A DNA stretch of 34,020 bases, from contig NZ_JAPKNM010000007.1 of assembly GCF_026460985.1 (NCBI RefSeq), positions 1 to 34,020 on the forward strand, given 5' to 3'. The notes beneath the pieces are model-generated. The model searched no databases, was not told the DNA's origin, and saw only the letters and a list, made by a program, of their open reading frames with translations. The translations under genes were made by a program, and so were the position numbers. The stretch is from Sphingomonas sp. GTDB lineage: Bacteria > Pseudomonadota > Alphaproteobacteria > Sphingomonadales > Sphingomonadaceae. Of the stretch, positions 9,954-18,808 are shown piece after piece (positions within the stretch are counted from its first letter, which is position 1; every line of letters begins with the position of its first letter).

Positions 9954-10556
9954 TCAGCGGGGCTTCGGTGGCGCTGGGGTTGGAGCCGGCGCGGGCCGCG
10001 GCGCCGGGGGCAGGGGGCTCTTGTCGAGAGCGGTCAGTCCTGCGGGAAAGTCCCTGAGCGTGACCGGAACGATGATCCGCTGTCCGTTGCCCGCGGTAAA
10101 GCCGATCTTGAGCGTCTTGCCGCCGCGCAATGCCGTCAGCAGCGCCGGATCGACGGCGATGCCGGTATAGGCGCCGTTCTGGTCGCTGGTCTGCACCGCC
10201 AGCGGCTTCTCCGGGGCCTCGTCGACCTGCACGCTGACGCCGGCCGGGAACAGCACGCCATGCGGAAGCGCGATCGTCATACTGTGTCCCGCCTGGGGCG
10301 TGCGCTGCAGGATCACCGTGAGCAGGCGCTGCTTCTGCTCGCCGGCGAGCAGGTTCTGCACGAGGCTGCACGGCTGGTTCGCCGCGGGGGCAGGGGTGGG
10401 CGTGGGCGAGGCGGCCGGCGCCTGGCCGCACACCAGCTGCCAGGCCGGACCGGAAGCCTGCGCCGCCGGCGCTGCGGCGGGGGCGGGCGCCGTCTGTTGC
10501 GCTTCGAGCCCCATCCAGCTTGCGCCTGCCGCCAGCAGCGCCGCGATCATTTCCAT
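9954..10556 (-). CDS. IalB-like (invasion-associated locus B family) periplasmic protein
   Basis: The product has 200 residues. I chose the ATG at 10556 because GGGAGG lies about 6 nt upstream; the frame stays open to 10724 but those codons cross the promoter region. Residues 1-19 form a weak, poorly charged signal-peptide-like segment, followed by an Ala/Pro/Gln-rich linker. The core WQLVC (C43) ... QPCSLVQ (C63) ... QRLLTVILQ matches the usual IalB opening with its cysteine pair, and the C-terminus is a Pro/Ala/Lys tail. IalB proteins are small envelope proteins of alphaproteobacteria; the name comes from Bartonella and does not imply pathogenicity here. The gene is divergent from the sugar operon with 131 nt between the starts, and convergent with the giant gene. 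Confidence 0.7.
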   Translation of the reverse strand: MEMIAALLAAGASWMGLEAQQTAPAPAAAPAAQASGPAWQLVCGQAPAASPTPTPAPAANQPCSLVQNLLAGEQKQRLLTVILQRTPQAGHSMTIALPHGVLFPAGVSVQVDEAPEKPLAVQTSDQNGAYTGIAVDPALLTALRGGKTLKIGFTAGNGQRIIVPVTLRDFPAGLTALDKSPLPPAPRPAPAPTPAPPKPR

Positions 10557-10604
10557 ACGATCCTCCCGGAAAATTTTGGCCAGCCTAGTGGACGGGCGGG
10601 AAGC

Positions 10605-10637
10605 GTCAACGGCGATGTCCATCGCATGCCGTTGACA
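10605..10637. promoter_or_regulatory. Dyad operator candidate with embedded TTGACA
   Basis: A perfect 9-bp inverted repeat, GTCAACGGC (10605-10613) and GCCGTTGAC (10628-10636), is separated by 14 nt. The right arm runs into TTGACA (10632-10637), a full -35 hexamer reading towards the ABC operon; no good -10 is seen 17 nt later. The site is in the divergent gap between the IalB-like gene and the ATPase gene. A repressor bound here could control the sugar operon. The GntR-family protein encoded at the end of the operon is one candidate, but this is inference. Confidence 0.45.
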
Positions 10638-10687
10638 GTCGTCGGCTTTCCCCTCATTCATCAGACAATTCATAAAGGAGAGAGTGC

Positions 10688-11781
<1,094 letters not shown>

Positions 11782-11782
<1 letters not shown>

Positions 11783-12702
11783 TGGCGACGGCGATCGCCG
11801 AGCCCGCCGCAGCGCTCACGGTCCCCGTACCGAAGGTGCGCGGGCGCAGAGACTTGCGGGGCGCGCTGTTCGTCGCGCCGTACCTGCTCGTCTTCGTCGT
11901 GATGCTCGTGATCCCGCTGGCGATGGGCATGTGGCTGTCGACCACCAAAGGCGACCTGTTCGGCACCGAGCGCTGGGTCGGACTCGCCAATTTCGTCCGG
12001 CTGTTCGGCGACACGATCTTCCTCCAGGCGGTCGCCAACACCTTCTATTTCGTGCTGCTCACCGTGCCCTTCCTCACCCTCGCGGGCCTCGGCCTCGCGC
12101 TGGTGCTCAACCGGCAGGAGCGCTGGGCGGCGGTGCTGCGCACGATCTTCTTCGCCTCCACCGTGCTCTCGGTGACGGTCGTCACCCTGGTATGGCGACT
12201 GGTGTTCCTGCCCGACGGCGGCCTGCTCGGCGTCACCGCGGAGGCGCTCGGCAAGACGCCCATCGCCTTCCTCAATGACGAGAAGCTGGCGATGCCGGCG
12301 CTCGCGGTCACCACCATCTGGTGGTGCATCGGGCTGCCGATGGTGCTGTTCCTCGCCGCGCTCCAGCAAGTGCCGCGCGATCTCTACGAGGCCGCCGCGC
12401 TCGACAATGCCTCGCGCTGGACGACGCTGATGCGCATCACCCTGCCGGCGATCCGACGGACCTTCTTCCTCGTCATCATCATCGAAGTGATCCTCCAGTT
12501 CCAGCTGTTCGGCCAAGCGCAGCTGATGACGCTGGGTGGCCCGAACAACGCCACGCGCCCGATCGTGCTGTTCATCTACGAGGCCGGCTGGCGGCAATGG
12601 GAGCTCGGCTATGCGGCCGCGGCGGCGCAGGTGCTGTTCGCGATGATCCTGGTCGCCGCGATGGTCCAGTATCGCATCTCCGCGCGGCGGGAGGCGGCAT
12701 GA
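11782..12702 (+). CDS. Sugar ABC transporter permease (MalF/UgpA type)
   Basis: The product has 306 residues with about six membrane segments, the first near residues 30-52 (LFVAPYLLVFVVMLVIPLAM). The binding-protein-dependent transport signature for ATPase contact is visible as YEAAALDNASRWTTLMRITLPAI at about 205-227. The ATG at 11782 overlaps the ATPase stop and the TGA at 12700-12702 overlaps the next start. With the following permease it should form the heterodimeric channel of a CUT1-type importer for oligosaccharides. Confidence 0.93.
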
Positions 12703-13514
12703 CGCGCAGCCGCCTCGCCGTCGCGCTCGTCGTGCTCGCCGCAGTGCTGATGCTCGCGCCGCTTCTCTGGGTGCTGGCGCTCTCGCTCAAGGCCAATTCG
12801 GAGCTGATGACCGACACCGCCTCGGTGTTCAACGGCCGCTACACGCTGGAGAATTACCGCAACCTGTTCGGCAACGGCGCCGTCTTCCGCTGGATCCTCA
12901 ACAGCCTGATCGTCTCGTTCGGGATGACCGCGGGCGTGCTCGTGCTGGCGTCGCTCGCCGGCTATGGCTTCGCGCGGCTCGAGTTTCGCGGGCGCGACAT
13001 ACTGTTCGTCGTGGTGCTGCTGGGGCTCGCGGTGCCCGAGCAGGCGGTGATCATCGCGCGGCACCAGATGTTCAGCTGGCTCGGCATGCACAACAGCTAT
13101 CCGGCGCTGATCCTGCCCGGCCTCTCGGCGCCCTTCGGCGTGTTCCTGATGACGCAATATTTCCGCGCCATCCCCAAGGACATCGACGAGGCGGCGCTGC
13201 TTGACGGCGCGTCGCGCTTCACCATCTTCTGGAAGCTGCTGCTGCCGCTCACCGTGCCGGCACAGGCGACGCTCGGCATCTTCACCTTCCTCCACGCCTG
13301 GAACGATTATTGGTGGCCGCTCATCTCGGCGACCAACAAGCAGATGTTCACGCTCACCGTCGGCATCGCCTCCACCCAGATGAACTTCGCCCAGACCGAG
13401 GGGTTAGGCTTCCTGATGGCGCAGGCGGTGTTCGCCGGCGCGCCGATGCTGATCGTCTATCTCTTCTTCCAGAAATACATCGTCCAGGCCGTGGCCGGGG
13501 CGGCGGGACGATGA
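12699..13514 (+). CDS. Sugar ABC transporter permease (MalG/UgpE type)
   Basis: The product has 271 residues with an N-terminal membrane segment (about residues 6-28) and about six segments in all. The ATPase-coupling loop EAALLDGASRFTIFWKLLLP lies at about 167-186, as in MalG homologues. The ATG at 12699 overlaps the upstream stop by 4 nt and the stop overlaps the next gene by 4 nt, so the genes are translationally coupled. It pairs with the upstream MalF-type permease. Confidence 0.93.
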   Translation: MTRSRLAVALVVLAAVLMLAPLLWVLALSLKANSELMTDTASVFNGRYTLENYRNLFGNGAVFRWILNSLIVSFGMTAGVLVLASLAGYGFARLEFRGRDILFVVVLLGLAVPEQAVIIARHQMFSWLGMHNSYPALILPGLSAPFGVFLMTQYFRAIPKDIDEAALLDGASRFTIFWKLLLPLTVPAQATLGIFTFLHAWNDYWWPLISATNKQMFTLTVGIASTQMNFAQTEGLGFLMAQAVFAGAPMLIVYLFFQKYIVQAVAGAAGR

Positions 13515-14818
13515 GGCTCGGATGGCTCCTCCCGCTGGCGGTGTTGCTCGCCGGCTGCTCGGACGCGAAGCCGGACAGGACCCGGCTGGTGATCCAGCGC
13601 ATCTTCGGCGCGTGCGAGGCGCAGTACGGCCGCGTGACCGACATCGCCGCGGCCGAGGGCGAATGCGGCATCATGACCGCGATGATCAACCGCTTCGCGG
13701 CCGAGAACCCCGATGTCGAATTGGTCGAGAACATCGTCTTCTGGCCGGGCTACGACCAGCTCACCGCCCAGCTCGCCGCCAATGACGCGCCCGATCTGGT
13801 GACGATGCACGGGTCGGTGATCTCGGACTATCAGGCGCGTGGCCTGCTCGAGCCGCTCGATGCGGACCTCGCCGTGATCGGCGCGCCGCCCGCCAGCTTC
13901 ACCAGCGCCGCGCGCGCCGCGGTGACGGTCGACGGCCATGCCTGGGGGCTGCCGATCGATACCTGGGCGCCGCTGTGGCACGTCAACATGAACCTGTTCC
14001 GCAAGGCCGGGCTGGTGCGCGGCGGCAAGCCGATCATGCCGCGCTCTCCGCAGGAATTGTTCGCCCAGGCCGAGCAGTTCCGCGCGCGTACCGGCAAGCC
14101 CTATCTCGTCCAGGGCGCCGCCAACGAATATGCCGGCTTCACGCGCAACTTCTACACCTTCGTGATGCAGCAGAACGGCGCGCTGTTCCGGAGCGGCCGC
14201 GCCAACTTCCGCACGCCCGAGGCGCGCAACGCGCTCCAATTGTTCCGCACGATCTACGAACGCGACTTCACCACGAAGAACCAGGATTACAGCGCCGCGG
14301 TCGCCGGCTTCCTGGGCGGCGACGGGGGGGTGTTCCTCGTCGGCACCTGGATGGTCGGCACCTTCGACGCGGAATCGCGCAAGACCCAGGGTGCGCTCGC
14401 CAATGGCGGCTATACGGTGATGCCGTATCCGAAGCTGTTCCAGCGCGACGCGACCTTCGCCGACGGCCATAATTGGGTGATGCCGCGCAACCCGCGCCGC
14501 AGCCCGGCGGAGCGCGCCGCGGCGGTCCGCTTCCTCAAGTTCTTCGCCACCCATGCCAGGCATTGGGCGCGCACCGGCCACCTGCCGGCGTTCCAGGCGA
14601 TCATCGACAGCGCCGAATGGCGCGCGCTGCCGCACCGCGCGAACCTGGCGATCCTCGCCACGACCGCCCAGCCGCTGCCCAAGGACGTGCGCCGCCAGTT
14701 CCCGATCGAGACGATCGTCGGCACCGAGGCCGCGTCGGCGATTTCGGGCGCCAAGCCGATCGACCAGACCCTTTCCGACATGGAGCGCCGCGTGAACGCC
14801 GTGCTCGACAATTTGTGA
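13511..14818 (+). CDS. Extracellular solute-binding lipoprotein of the sugar ABC importer
   Basis: The product has 435 residues. The N-terminus MRLGWLLPLAVLLAGC is a lipoprotein signal with lipobox LAGC and Cys16, so the protein should be lipid-anchored; Ser follows the Cys, not the Asp that keeps lipoproteins in the inner membrane of enterobacteria. The body has the features of family 1 binding proteins (DLVTMHGSVISDYQARGLLEPLD, then GLPIDTWAPLWHVN, then VFLVGTWMVG). A lipid-anchored binding protein is less usual in Gram-negatives than a free periplasmic one. The ATG overlaps the permease stop by 4 nt. The ligand is inferred to be an arabinofuranoside from the adjacent GH51 gene. Confidence 0.9.
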   Translation: MRLGWLLPLAVLLAGCSDAKPDRTRLVIQRIFGACEAQYGRVTDIAAAEGECGIMTAMINRFAAENPDVELVENIVFWPGYDQLTAQLAANDAPDLVTMHGSVISDYQARGLLEPLDADLAVIGAPPASFTSAARAAVTVDGHAWGLPIDTWAPLWHVNMNLFRKAGLVRGGKPIMPRSPQELFAQAEQFRARTGKPYLVQGAANEYAGFTRNFYTFVMQQNGALFRSGRANFRTPEARNALQLFRTIYERDFTTKNQDYSAAVAGFLGGDGGVFLVGTWMVGTFDAESRKTQGALANGGYTVMPYPKLFQRDATFADGHNWVMPRNPRRSPAERAAAVRFLKFFATHARHWARTGHLPAFQAIIDSAEWRALPHRANLAILATTAQPLPKDVRRQFPIETIVGTEAASAISGAKPIDQTLSDMERRVNAVLDNL

Positions 14819-14834
14819 ATCGAACGGAGCCCAT

Positions 14835-16343
14835 ATGCTCAAGTCCCGCGTAATCGCCGATCCCGCCTTCATCGTCGCCCCGCTCGACCGGCGTGTGTTC
14901 GGGACCTTCGTCGAGCATCTCGGGCGCTGCGTCTATGGCGGCATCTACGAGCCCGGCCATGCTACTGCGGACGAAAACGGCTTCCGCCGCGACGTGCTCG
15001 ACCTCACTCGCGAGCTCGGCGTGACGATCGTGCGCTATCCGGGCGGCAATTTCGTCTCGGGCTATGACTGGGAGGACGGAGTAGGGCCCAAGGACGCGCG
15101 TCCGGTGCGCCTCGACCTCGCCTGGGGATCGACCGAGACCAACCAGTTCGGCACCAACGAGTTCATCGACTGGTGTCGCCTCGCCGAATTGGAGCCGATG
15201 TTCGCGGTCAATCTCGGCACGCGCGGGCCGGCCGAGGCGCAGAACTTCCTCGAATATTGCAACCATCCGGGCGGCACGCATTATTCGGACCTCCGCCGCG
15301 CACATGGTTACGAGCAGCCGCACGACATCAAATTCTGGTGCCTCGGCAACGAGATGGACGGGCCGTGGCAGACCTGCGCCAAGACCGCGCAGGAATATGG
15401 CCGCGTCGCGAAGGAGGCCGCCAAGGTGATGCGCTGGACCTCGGACGGGCTCCAGCTTGCGGTCTGCGGCTCCTCGGCGCGCGACATGCCGACCTATGGC
15501 GCGTGGGAATATACCGTGCTCGACCATTGCTTCGAGGACGTCGATTACATCTCGCTCCACCAATATTTCACCAACCACGAGAACGACATCGCGCGCTTCC
15601 TCACCGCGATCGACGGGCTCGAGCGCTTCATCGTCGAGGTCGCGGCGATCGCCGACGCGGTGGCGGCCAAGCGCCGCAGCCCCAAGCGGATCATGCTCTC
15701 GGTCGACGAGTGGAACGTCTGGTACCGCGCCCGCGCCGGCGAGCAGTTGCGCGGCGTCGGCTGGCCCCAGGCGCCGGCGCTGCTCGAGGAAATCTACAAT
15801 TTCGAGGACGCATTGGTCGTGGGCGGCGTGCTGCTCACGATGATGAACCATGCCGATCGGGTGAAGTCCGCCTGCATCGCGCAATTGGTCAACGTGATCG
15901 GGCCGATCATGACGCAGACCGGCGGTCCGGCCTGGCGCCAGACGATCTTCCATCCCTTCGCCCAGGCCGCGCGCTATGGCCGTGGGGACGTGCTGCGCGC
16001 GTCGGTCGAGACCGGCAGCTTCGCCGCGGGCGACGAGACCGCCGCGCCGCTGCTCGTCCAGTCGGTGATCCACGATCCCGAGACCGGCACCGTCACCGTC
16101 TTCGCGCTCAATCGCAGCATGGATTCCGAGATGGAGCTGTCGGTCGAGCTTCGCGGGCTGGGCGAGCGCCGATTGGTCGAGGCATTCGAGCTGCATCATG
16201 CCGATCTCAAGGCGATCAACAGCGCGGATGCACCCGACGAAGTCGCACCCGTGGCGCACCCGCGCGCCGCTTTCGAACAGGGCAGGCTGAAGGCTGTCCT
16301 GAAACCGCTCTCCTGGAACGTTTTCGTCACAATTTCGGGGTGA
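14835..16343 (+). CDS. abfA: Alpha-L-arabinofuranosidase, GH51, cytoplasmic
   Basis: The product has 502 residues, the normal size for GH51. Family landmarks are FGTFVEHLGRCVYGGIYEP near the N-terminus, RYPGGNFVSGYDW, the acid/base Glu173 in LGNEMDG and the nucleophile Glu292 in VDEWN; these sit within two residues of the catalytic Glu positions known from Geobacillus AbfA (175 and 294). There is no signal peptide, so it should act in the cytosol on imported arabino-oligosaccharides, releasing L-arabinose from alpha-1,2/1,3/1,5 linkages. The ATG at 14835 has GGAG about 7 nt upstream and follows the binding-protein gene by 16 nt. No arabinose catabolic gene (araA/B/D or araC/dehydratase pathway) lies in the window. 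Confidence 0.95.
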   Translation: MLKSRVIADPAFIVAPLDRRVFGTFVEHLGRCVYGGIYEPGHATADENGFRRDVLDLTRELGVTIVRYPGGNFVSGYDWEDGVGPKDARPVRLDLAWGSTETNQFGTNEFIDWCRLAELEPMFAVNLGTRGPAEAQNFLEYCNHPGGTHYSDLRRAHGYEQPHDIKFWCLGNEMDGPWQTCAKTAQEYGRVAKEAAKVMRWTSDGLQLAVCGSSARDMPTYGAWEYTVLDHCFEDVDYISLHQYFTNHENDIARFLTAIDGLERFIVEVAAIADAVAAKRRSPKRIMLSVDEWNVWYRARAGEQLRGVGWPQAPALLEEIYNFEDALVVGGVLLTMMNHADRVKSACIAQLVNVIGPIMTQTGGPAWRQTIFHPFAQAARYGRGDVLRASVETGSFAAGDETAAPLLVQSVIHDPETGTVTVFALNRSMDSEMELSVELRGLGERRLVEAFELHHADLKAINSADAPDEVAPVAHPRAAFEQGRLKAVLKPLSWNVFVTISG

Positions 16344-16347
16344 TCGA

Positions 16348-16360
16348 CAGGTTGTACCTG
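16348..16360. promoter_or_regulatory. Palindrome CAGGTTGTACCTG, GntR/FadR-type operator candidate
   Basis: Perfect 5-bp arms around TGT lie in the 44-nt gap between abfA and the GntR-family gene. The core GT-N3-AC fits the general FadR-subfamily operator pattern, so autoregulation by the protein encoded 28 nt downstream is plausible. The same sequence was not seen at the head of the operon. Confidence 0.4.
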
Positions 16361-16387
16361 ACCGCTCCGCAGCGCTAGGATCGTGCG

Positions 16388-17176
16388 ATGGTTGCTAAGG
16401 TCAAGACTGCCAAGCCGCTCAATGCCCGCGCCCGGCGCAAGTCGCTGCGCCTGCATGGCACCATCGCTCGCGATCTGGGCATCCTGATCGTGTCGGGACG
16501 CTACAAGCCGGGCGAGGTGCTCAACAACGAAGTTGCGGCGAGCGATCGGCTCCATGTCTCGCGCACCGCCTATCGCGAGGCGCTGCGCATCCTCGCCGCC
16601 AAAGGGCTGGTCGAGAGCCGTCCGCGTACCGGCACCCGAGTCAGCGATCGCGAGAAATGGCATCTGCTCGATCCCGACGTGCTGTCGTGGATCTTCGAGT
16701 TCGAGCCCGACGACGATCTGCTCTACAGCCTGTTCGAGCTGCGCAAGATCTTCGAGCCCGAGGCCGCCGCCCTGGCGGCCGAGCGGCGCACCGATGCGCA
16801 ATTGACGCGCATGGCCGAAGCGCTCGAGGGGATGGCGAAGCACACGCTCGCGGTGGAGGAGGGGCGGATCGCCGACCAGGACTTCCACGCGGCGCTGCTG
16901 GAAGCTTCGGCCAATCCCTTCATCACCTCGCTCACCACCAGCGTGAGCGCGGCGGTGGCGTGGACGACGATCTTCAAGCAGCGCAACAGCCCGCTGCGGC
17001 GCGATCCGGTGCCCGATCACCAGCGCGTGTTCGATGCGATCGCGGCGGGGGACCCGGAAGGCGCGCATGCGGCGATGGCGCACCTCGTCGACATGGCGTT
17101 CCTCGATACGACGCGCAGCCGGGGGCCGAAGCTCAAGCTGACCAGGGGCACCCGCGGCGAGACTGCGGCGGGCTAA
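16388..17176 (+). CDS. GntR-family regulator, FadR subfamily (FCD domain)
   Basis: The product has 262 residues. Residues about 20-88 form the winged HTH (NEVAASDRLHVSRTAYREALRILAAKGLVESRPRTGTRV), and residues about 110-240 form the all-helical FCD ligand domain. The usual metal ligands look intact: D163 and H167 in DQDFH, H211 in DHQRVF and H232 near the end. FCD proteins commonly bind sugar acids or related carboxylates and act as repressors. The gene follows abfA on the same strand, so it probably senses a product of arabinose metabolism and controls this operon. The ATG at 16388 has a weak AGGATCG site. Confidence 0.9.
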   Translation: MVAKVKTAKPLNARARRKSLRLHGTIARDLGILIVSGRYKPGEVLNNEVAASDRLHVSRTAYREALRILAAKGLVESRPRTGTRVSDREKWHLLDPDVLSWIFEFEPDDDLLYSLFELRKIFEPEAAALAAERRTDAQLTRMAEALEGMAKHTLAVEEGRIADQDFHAALLEASANPFITSLTTSVSAAVAWTTIFKQRNSPLRRDPVPDHQRVFDAIAAGDPEGAHAAMAHLVDMAFLDTTRSRGPKLKLTRGTRGETAAG

Positions 17177-17333
17177 TTCCCCTCCCTGCTTGCAGGGAGG
17201 GGCTGGGGGTGGGTGCGCGCGTCTGCGCGCCTAATAAAGACTCTCAAATCGTGCCGCAAATGGCATCGGCCGGGGCATCGAGCCCCGGCCGATGCCAACC
17301 CACCCCTAACCCCTCCCTTCAAGGGAGGGGGAA
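17177..17333. repeat. Composite inverted-repeat element after the sugar operon
   Basis: Three hairpins are nested. Left: CCCCTCCCTGC / GCAGGGAGGGG (17179-17202, 2-nt loop). Centre: a perfect 15-bp stem (17262-17276 with 17282-17296, loop ATCGA). Right: CCCCTCCCTT / AAGGGAGGGG (17310-17330). The left GGGGGTGGGT and right ACCCACCCCTAA blocks also pair with each other, so the whole 157 nt can fold as one large structure. It starts right after the stop of the GntR gene and may end that transcript. From memory, CCCCTCCCT...GGGGTGGG elements are dispersed in sphingomonad genomes. Confidence 0.7.
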
Positions 17334-17336
17334 TTT

Positions 17337-17630
17337 GAATGTCGATACGACCTAACGCATGCGCCGATCGCCGTCGAGCCGGATGTAGCCCTGGCAATGT
17401 AGGATTTGTTCTGCTTTGGTTCGCATATGGACGAACAGCAGAATCCTCGCGTCGCGCGATCGCGCCCTGCTTTGCCGGTTCGCGCGCGCCCGCGTGGACC
17501 AGTCAAGTTGGTCAACCCGCGAGTCAGCGGAAATGGCCGAAAAGTGCGGAGATCAGCGCTTTTCCAGTCCAACCGGAAGGTTGGGCTTGCCAGTGGTGCA
17601 AACCCTTTGGTTGGCTATCGGCTCGATGGC
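17337..17630. other. Intergenic stretch without a convincing gene
   Basis: Open frames here run into the antisense of the PilZ gene and lack good start sites or typical codon choice. Structures seen are an imperfect inverted repeat 17401-17446 (AGGATT...AATCCT ends), a hairpin AAAAGTGC / GCGCTTTT (17540-17564) that could end the PilZ transcript, and CCAACC-GGAA-GGTTGG (17569-17584). A short LexA- or damage-controlled gene cannot be excluded because of the box at 17408. Confidence 0.5.
17408..17422 (+). promoter_or_regulatory. LexA-like box GTTC-N7-GTTC
   Basis: GTTC at 17408-17411 and again at 17419-17422 match the direct-repeat SOS box of alphaproteobacteria exactly. No clear gene follows on either strand within the expected distance, and one such match in a window of this size is expected by chance. 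Confidence 0.2.
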
Positions 17631-18254
17631 TCAGCTATCGAGGTTGCAGTGCTCGAGCCAGGGGGCGAGGTCGTTGTACGAGATCGGCTCGAGGAAGACC
17701 AAGCCGGCCTTCTCGTCGCTCGCCCAGCGCGTCGTGCAGCGGCGCGAGGGCAGGCCGGGAACCGAGAGGATGACCTCGGTATCGGGCTTGGGCGGCTTGG
17801 GGAGACAGATCCGCGCGCCGCTCTGCGAGATGTTTTCCAGCGCGACGTCGATATGCCGGCCGAAGCAGCTGATCCGCGCGGCGCATTCCACGTCGAAGCG
17901 CGGCGCGCGGGGCGCGTTGGCGCCGAAGCGCTCCGGCGCGGCCTTGGCCTGGGCGAGGATATGGTCGACGTCGATCGGCGCGCCGAACTCGACGCCGGCG
18001 CGGCCTTCGCTGCTCCAGACGACGCTGCCCTGCAGCCTGTCGCCGCTGCGCAGCTCCACGGCCACCCAGCTGCCATAGCCCAGGGTGTGGTGCGTCTCGA
18101 GCATCATGCCCGTCATCGAGATGTTGCGCACGCGGCAGAGATGCTCGACCGTGCCGCGGCACAATAGCTTGCCGACCAGCAGCGTCGTCACCGTCCTCGG
18201 CGCGCGATCTGCCGCCACGTCGGCGCCCCCGGTCTGGATCGGTGTCACCTGCAT
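17631..18254 (-). CDS. Tandem PilZ-domain protein
   Basis: The product has 207 residues and two PilZ domains. Domain 1 (about 15-95) has RAPR (17-20), NISMTG (44-49) and VVWSSEGRAGVEF; domain 2 (about 112-200) has RAPR (116-119), NISQSG (141-146) and TRWASDEKAGLVF. PilZ proteins are c-di-GMP receptors that often brake flagellar motors. Both domains keep D/NxSxxG but have RxxR where the usual ligand motif is RxxxR, so ligand binding is uncertain. The ATG at 18254 has a strong GGAGGA. It lies 91 nt downstream of the fliL-like gene, at the end of the motility operon, which favours a motor-related role. Confidence 0.85.
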   Translation of the reverse strand: MQVTPIQTGGADVAADRAPRTVTTLLVGKLLCRGTVEHLCRVRNISMTGMMLETHHTLGYGSWVAVELRSGDRLQGSVVWSSEGRAGVEFGAPIDVDHILAQAKAAPERFGANAPRAPRFDVECAARISCFGRHIDVALENISQSGARICLPKPPKPDTEVILSVPGLPSRRCTTRWASDEKAGLVFLEPISYNDLAPWLEHCNLDS

Positions 18255-18280
18255 GACTGTCCTCCGTGGTCGAAGCGACT

Positions 18281-18311
18281 CCTTCTCGGTGCAATATTTG
18301 CACGGAGAAGG
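18281..18311 (-). promoter_or_regulatory. Strong hairpin in the PilZ leader
   Basis: Two 14-nt arms (18281-18294 and 18298-18311) pair with one mismatch around a 3-nt loop, 27 nt upstream of the PilZ start. No T-run follows on the minus strand, so it is a poor intrinsic terminator. The arm read first contains CTCCGTG, which could instead pair with CACGGAG at the PilZ ribosome binding site. Confidence 0.5.
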
Positions 18312-18345
18312 ATACGCTGTGGTCTCCGTAAAGTTTCGGGCCGGT

Positions 18346-18801
18346 TCATGCCGGATTGGCCTGGGTGACGGCGACCTTGCGCAGAACGCCCGGGCCGAAC
18401 GCCTCCGGGGCGGCCGCCATGACGACCTTGCGGAAGGTCTCGAGGTCCGGGATCAGCCCGTCGGGGCCCGCCGCCATCGGGGTGCGATAGGTGCGCATGT
18501 TGACTGCGTGGAGCAGCAGCGGAAGGCGCGCCGAGACGAACTCGGCCTTGTCCGCGGGCACTTCGAGCTGGACCTGGAACTGGACATAGCCCGAGAGCCG
18601 GCCGTCGGCGAAGACGAGCGGTGCGAGGATCTTGCCCGCGTCGACGAAGCTCGGCTCGACCTTGTCGTCGACATGCGCGGCTGCGGCCGTGGCCGGGGCG
18701 GGCGCCTGGGCCCCGAGCAGGAGCACGGTGGCATAGGCCGCGCCGCCTCCCAGGCCGAGGCCGGAGAGGAGGACGGTAAGCAGGAACAGGATCTTCTTCA
18801 T
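18346..18801 (-). CDS. FliL-like membrane protein
   Basis: The product has 151 residues with one N-terminal membrane segment (about 5-30, FLLTVLLSGLGLGGGAAYATVLLL) and a periplasmic domain containing the strand LSGYVQFQVQLEVPADKAEFV, then helices, ending in VLRKVAVTQ. Size, topology and position straight after motB fit FliL, which sits around the stator and supports torque, but the sequence is divergent and the usual VYFTEFIVQ-like ending is only weakly matched. The ATG at 18801 is 7 nt past the motB stop. Confidence 0.55.
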   Translation of the reverse strand: MKKILFLLTVLLSGLGLGGGAAYATVLLLGAQAPAPATAAAAHVDDKVEPSFVDAGKILAPLVFADGRLSGYVQFQVQLEVPADKAEFVSARLPLLLHAVNMRTYRTPMAAGPDGLIPDLETFRKVVMAAAPEAFGPGVLRKVAVTQANPA

Positions 18802-18808
18802 GTCGATC

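Noticed and set aside
17406..18167. Plus-strand frame starting just after the LexA-like box
   Set aside because: Only the first 70 codons are outside the antisense of the PilZ gene, no ribosome site precedes it, and the sequence resembles no family I know.
18329..18357. TAAAGTTT followed by GCCGGATT, resembling a sigma-28 flagellar promoter
   Set aside because: The spacer is 13 instead of 11 nt, the -10 is imperfect, and it points on the plus strand into the fliL-like gene from behind, with no gene to serve.
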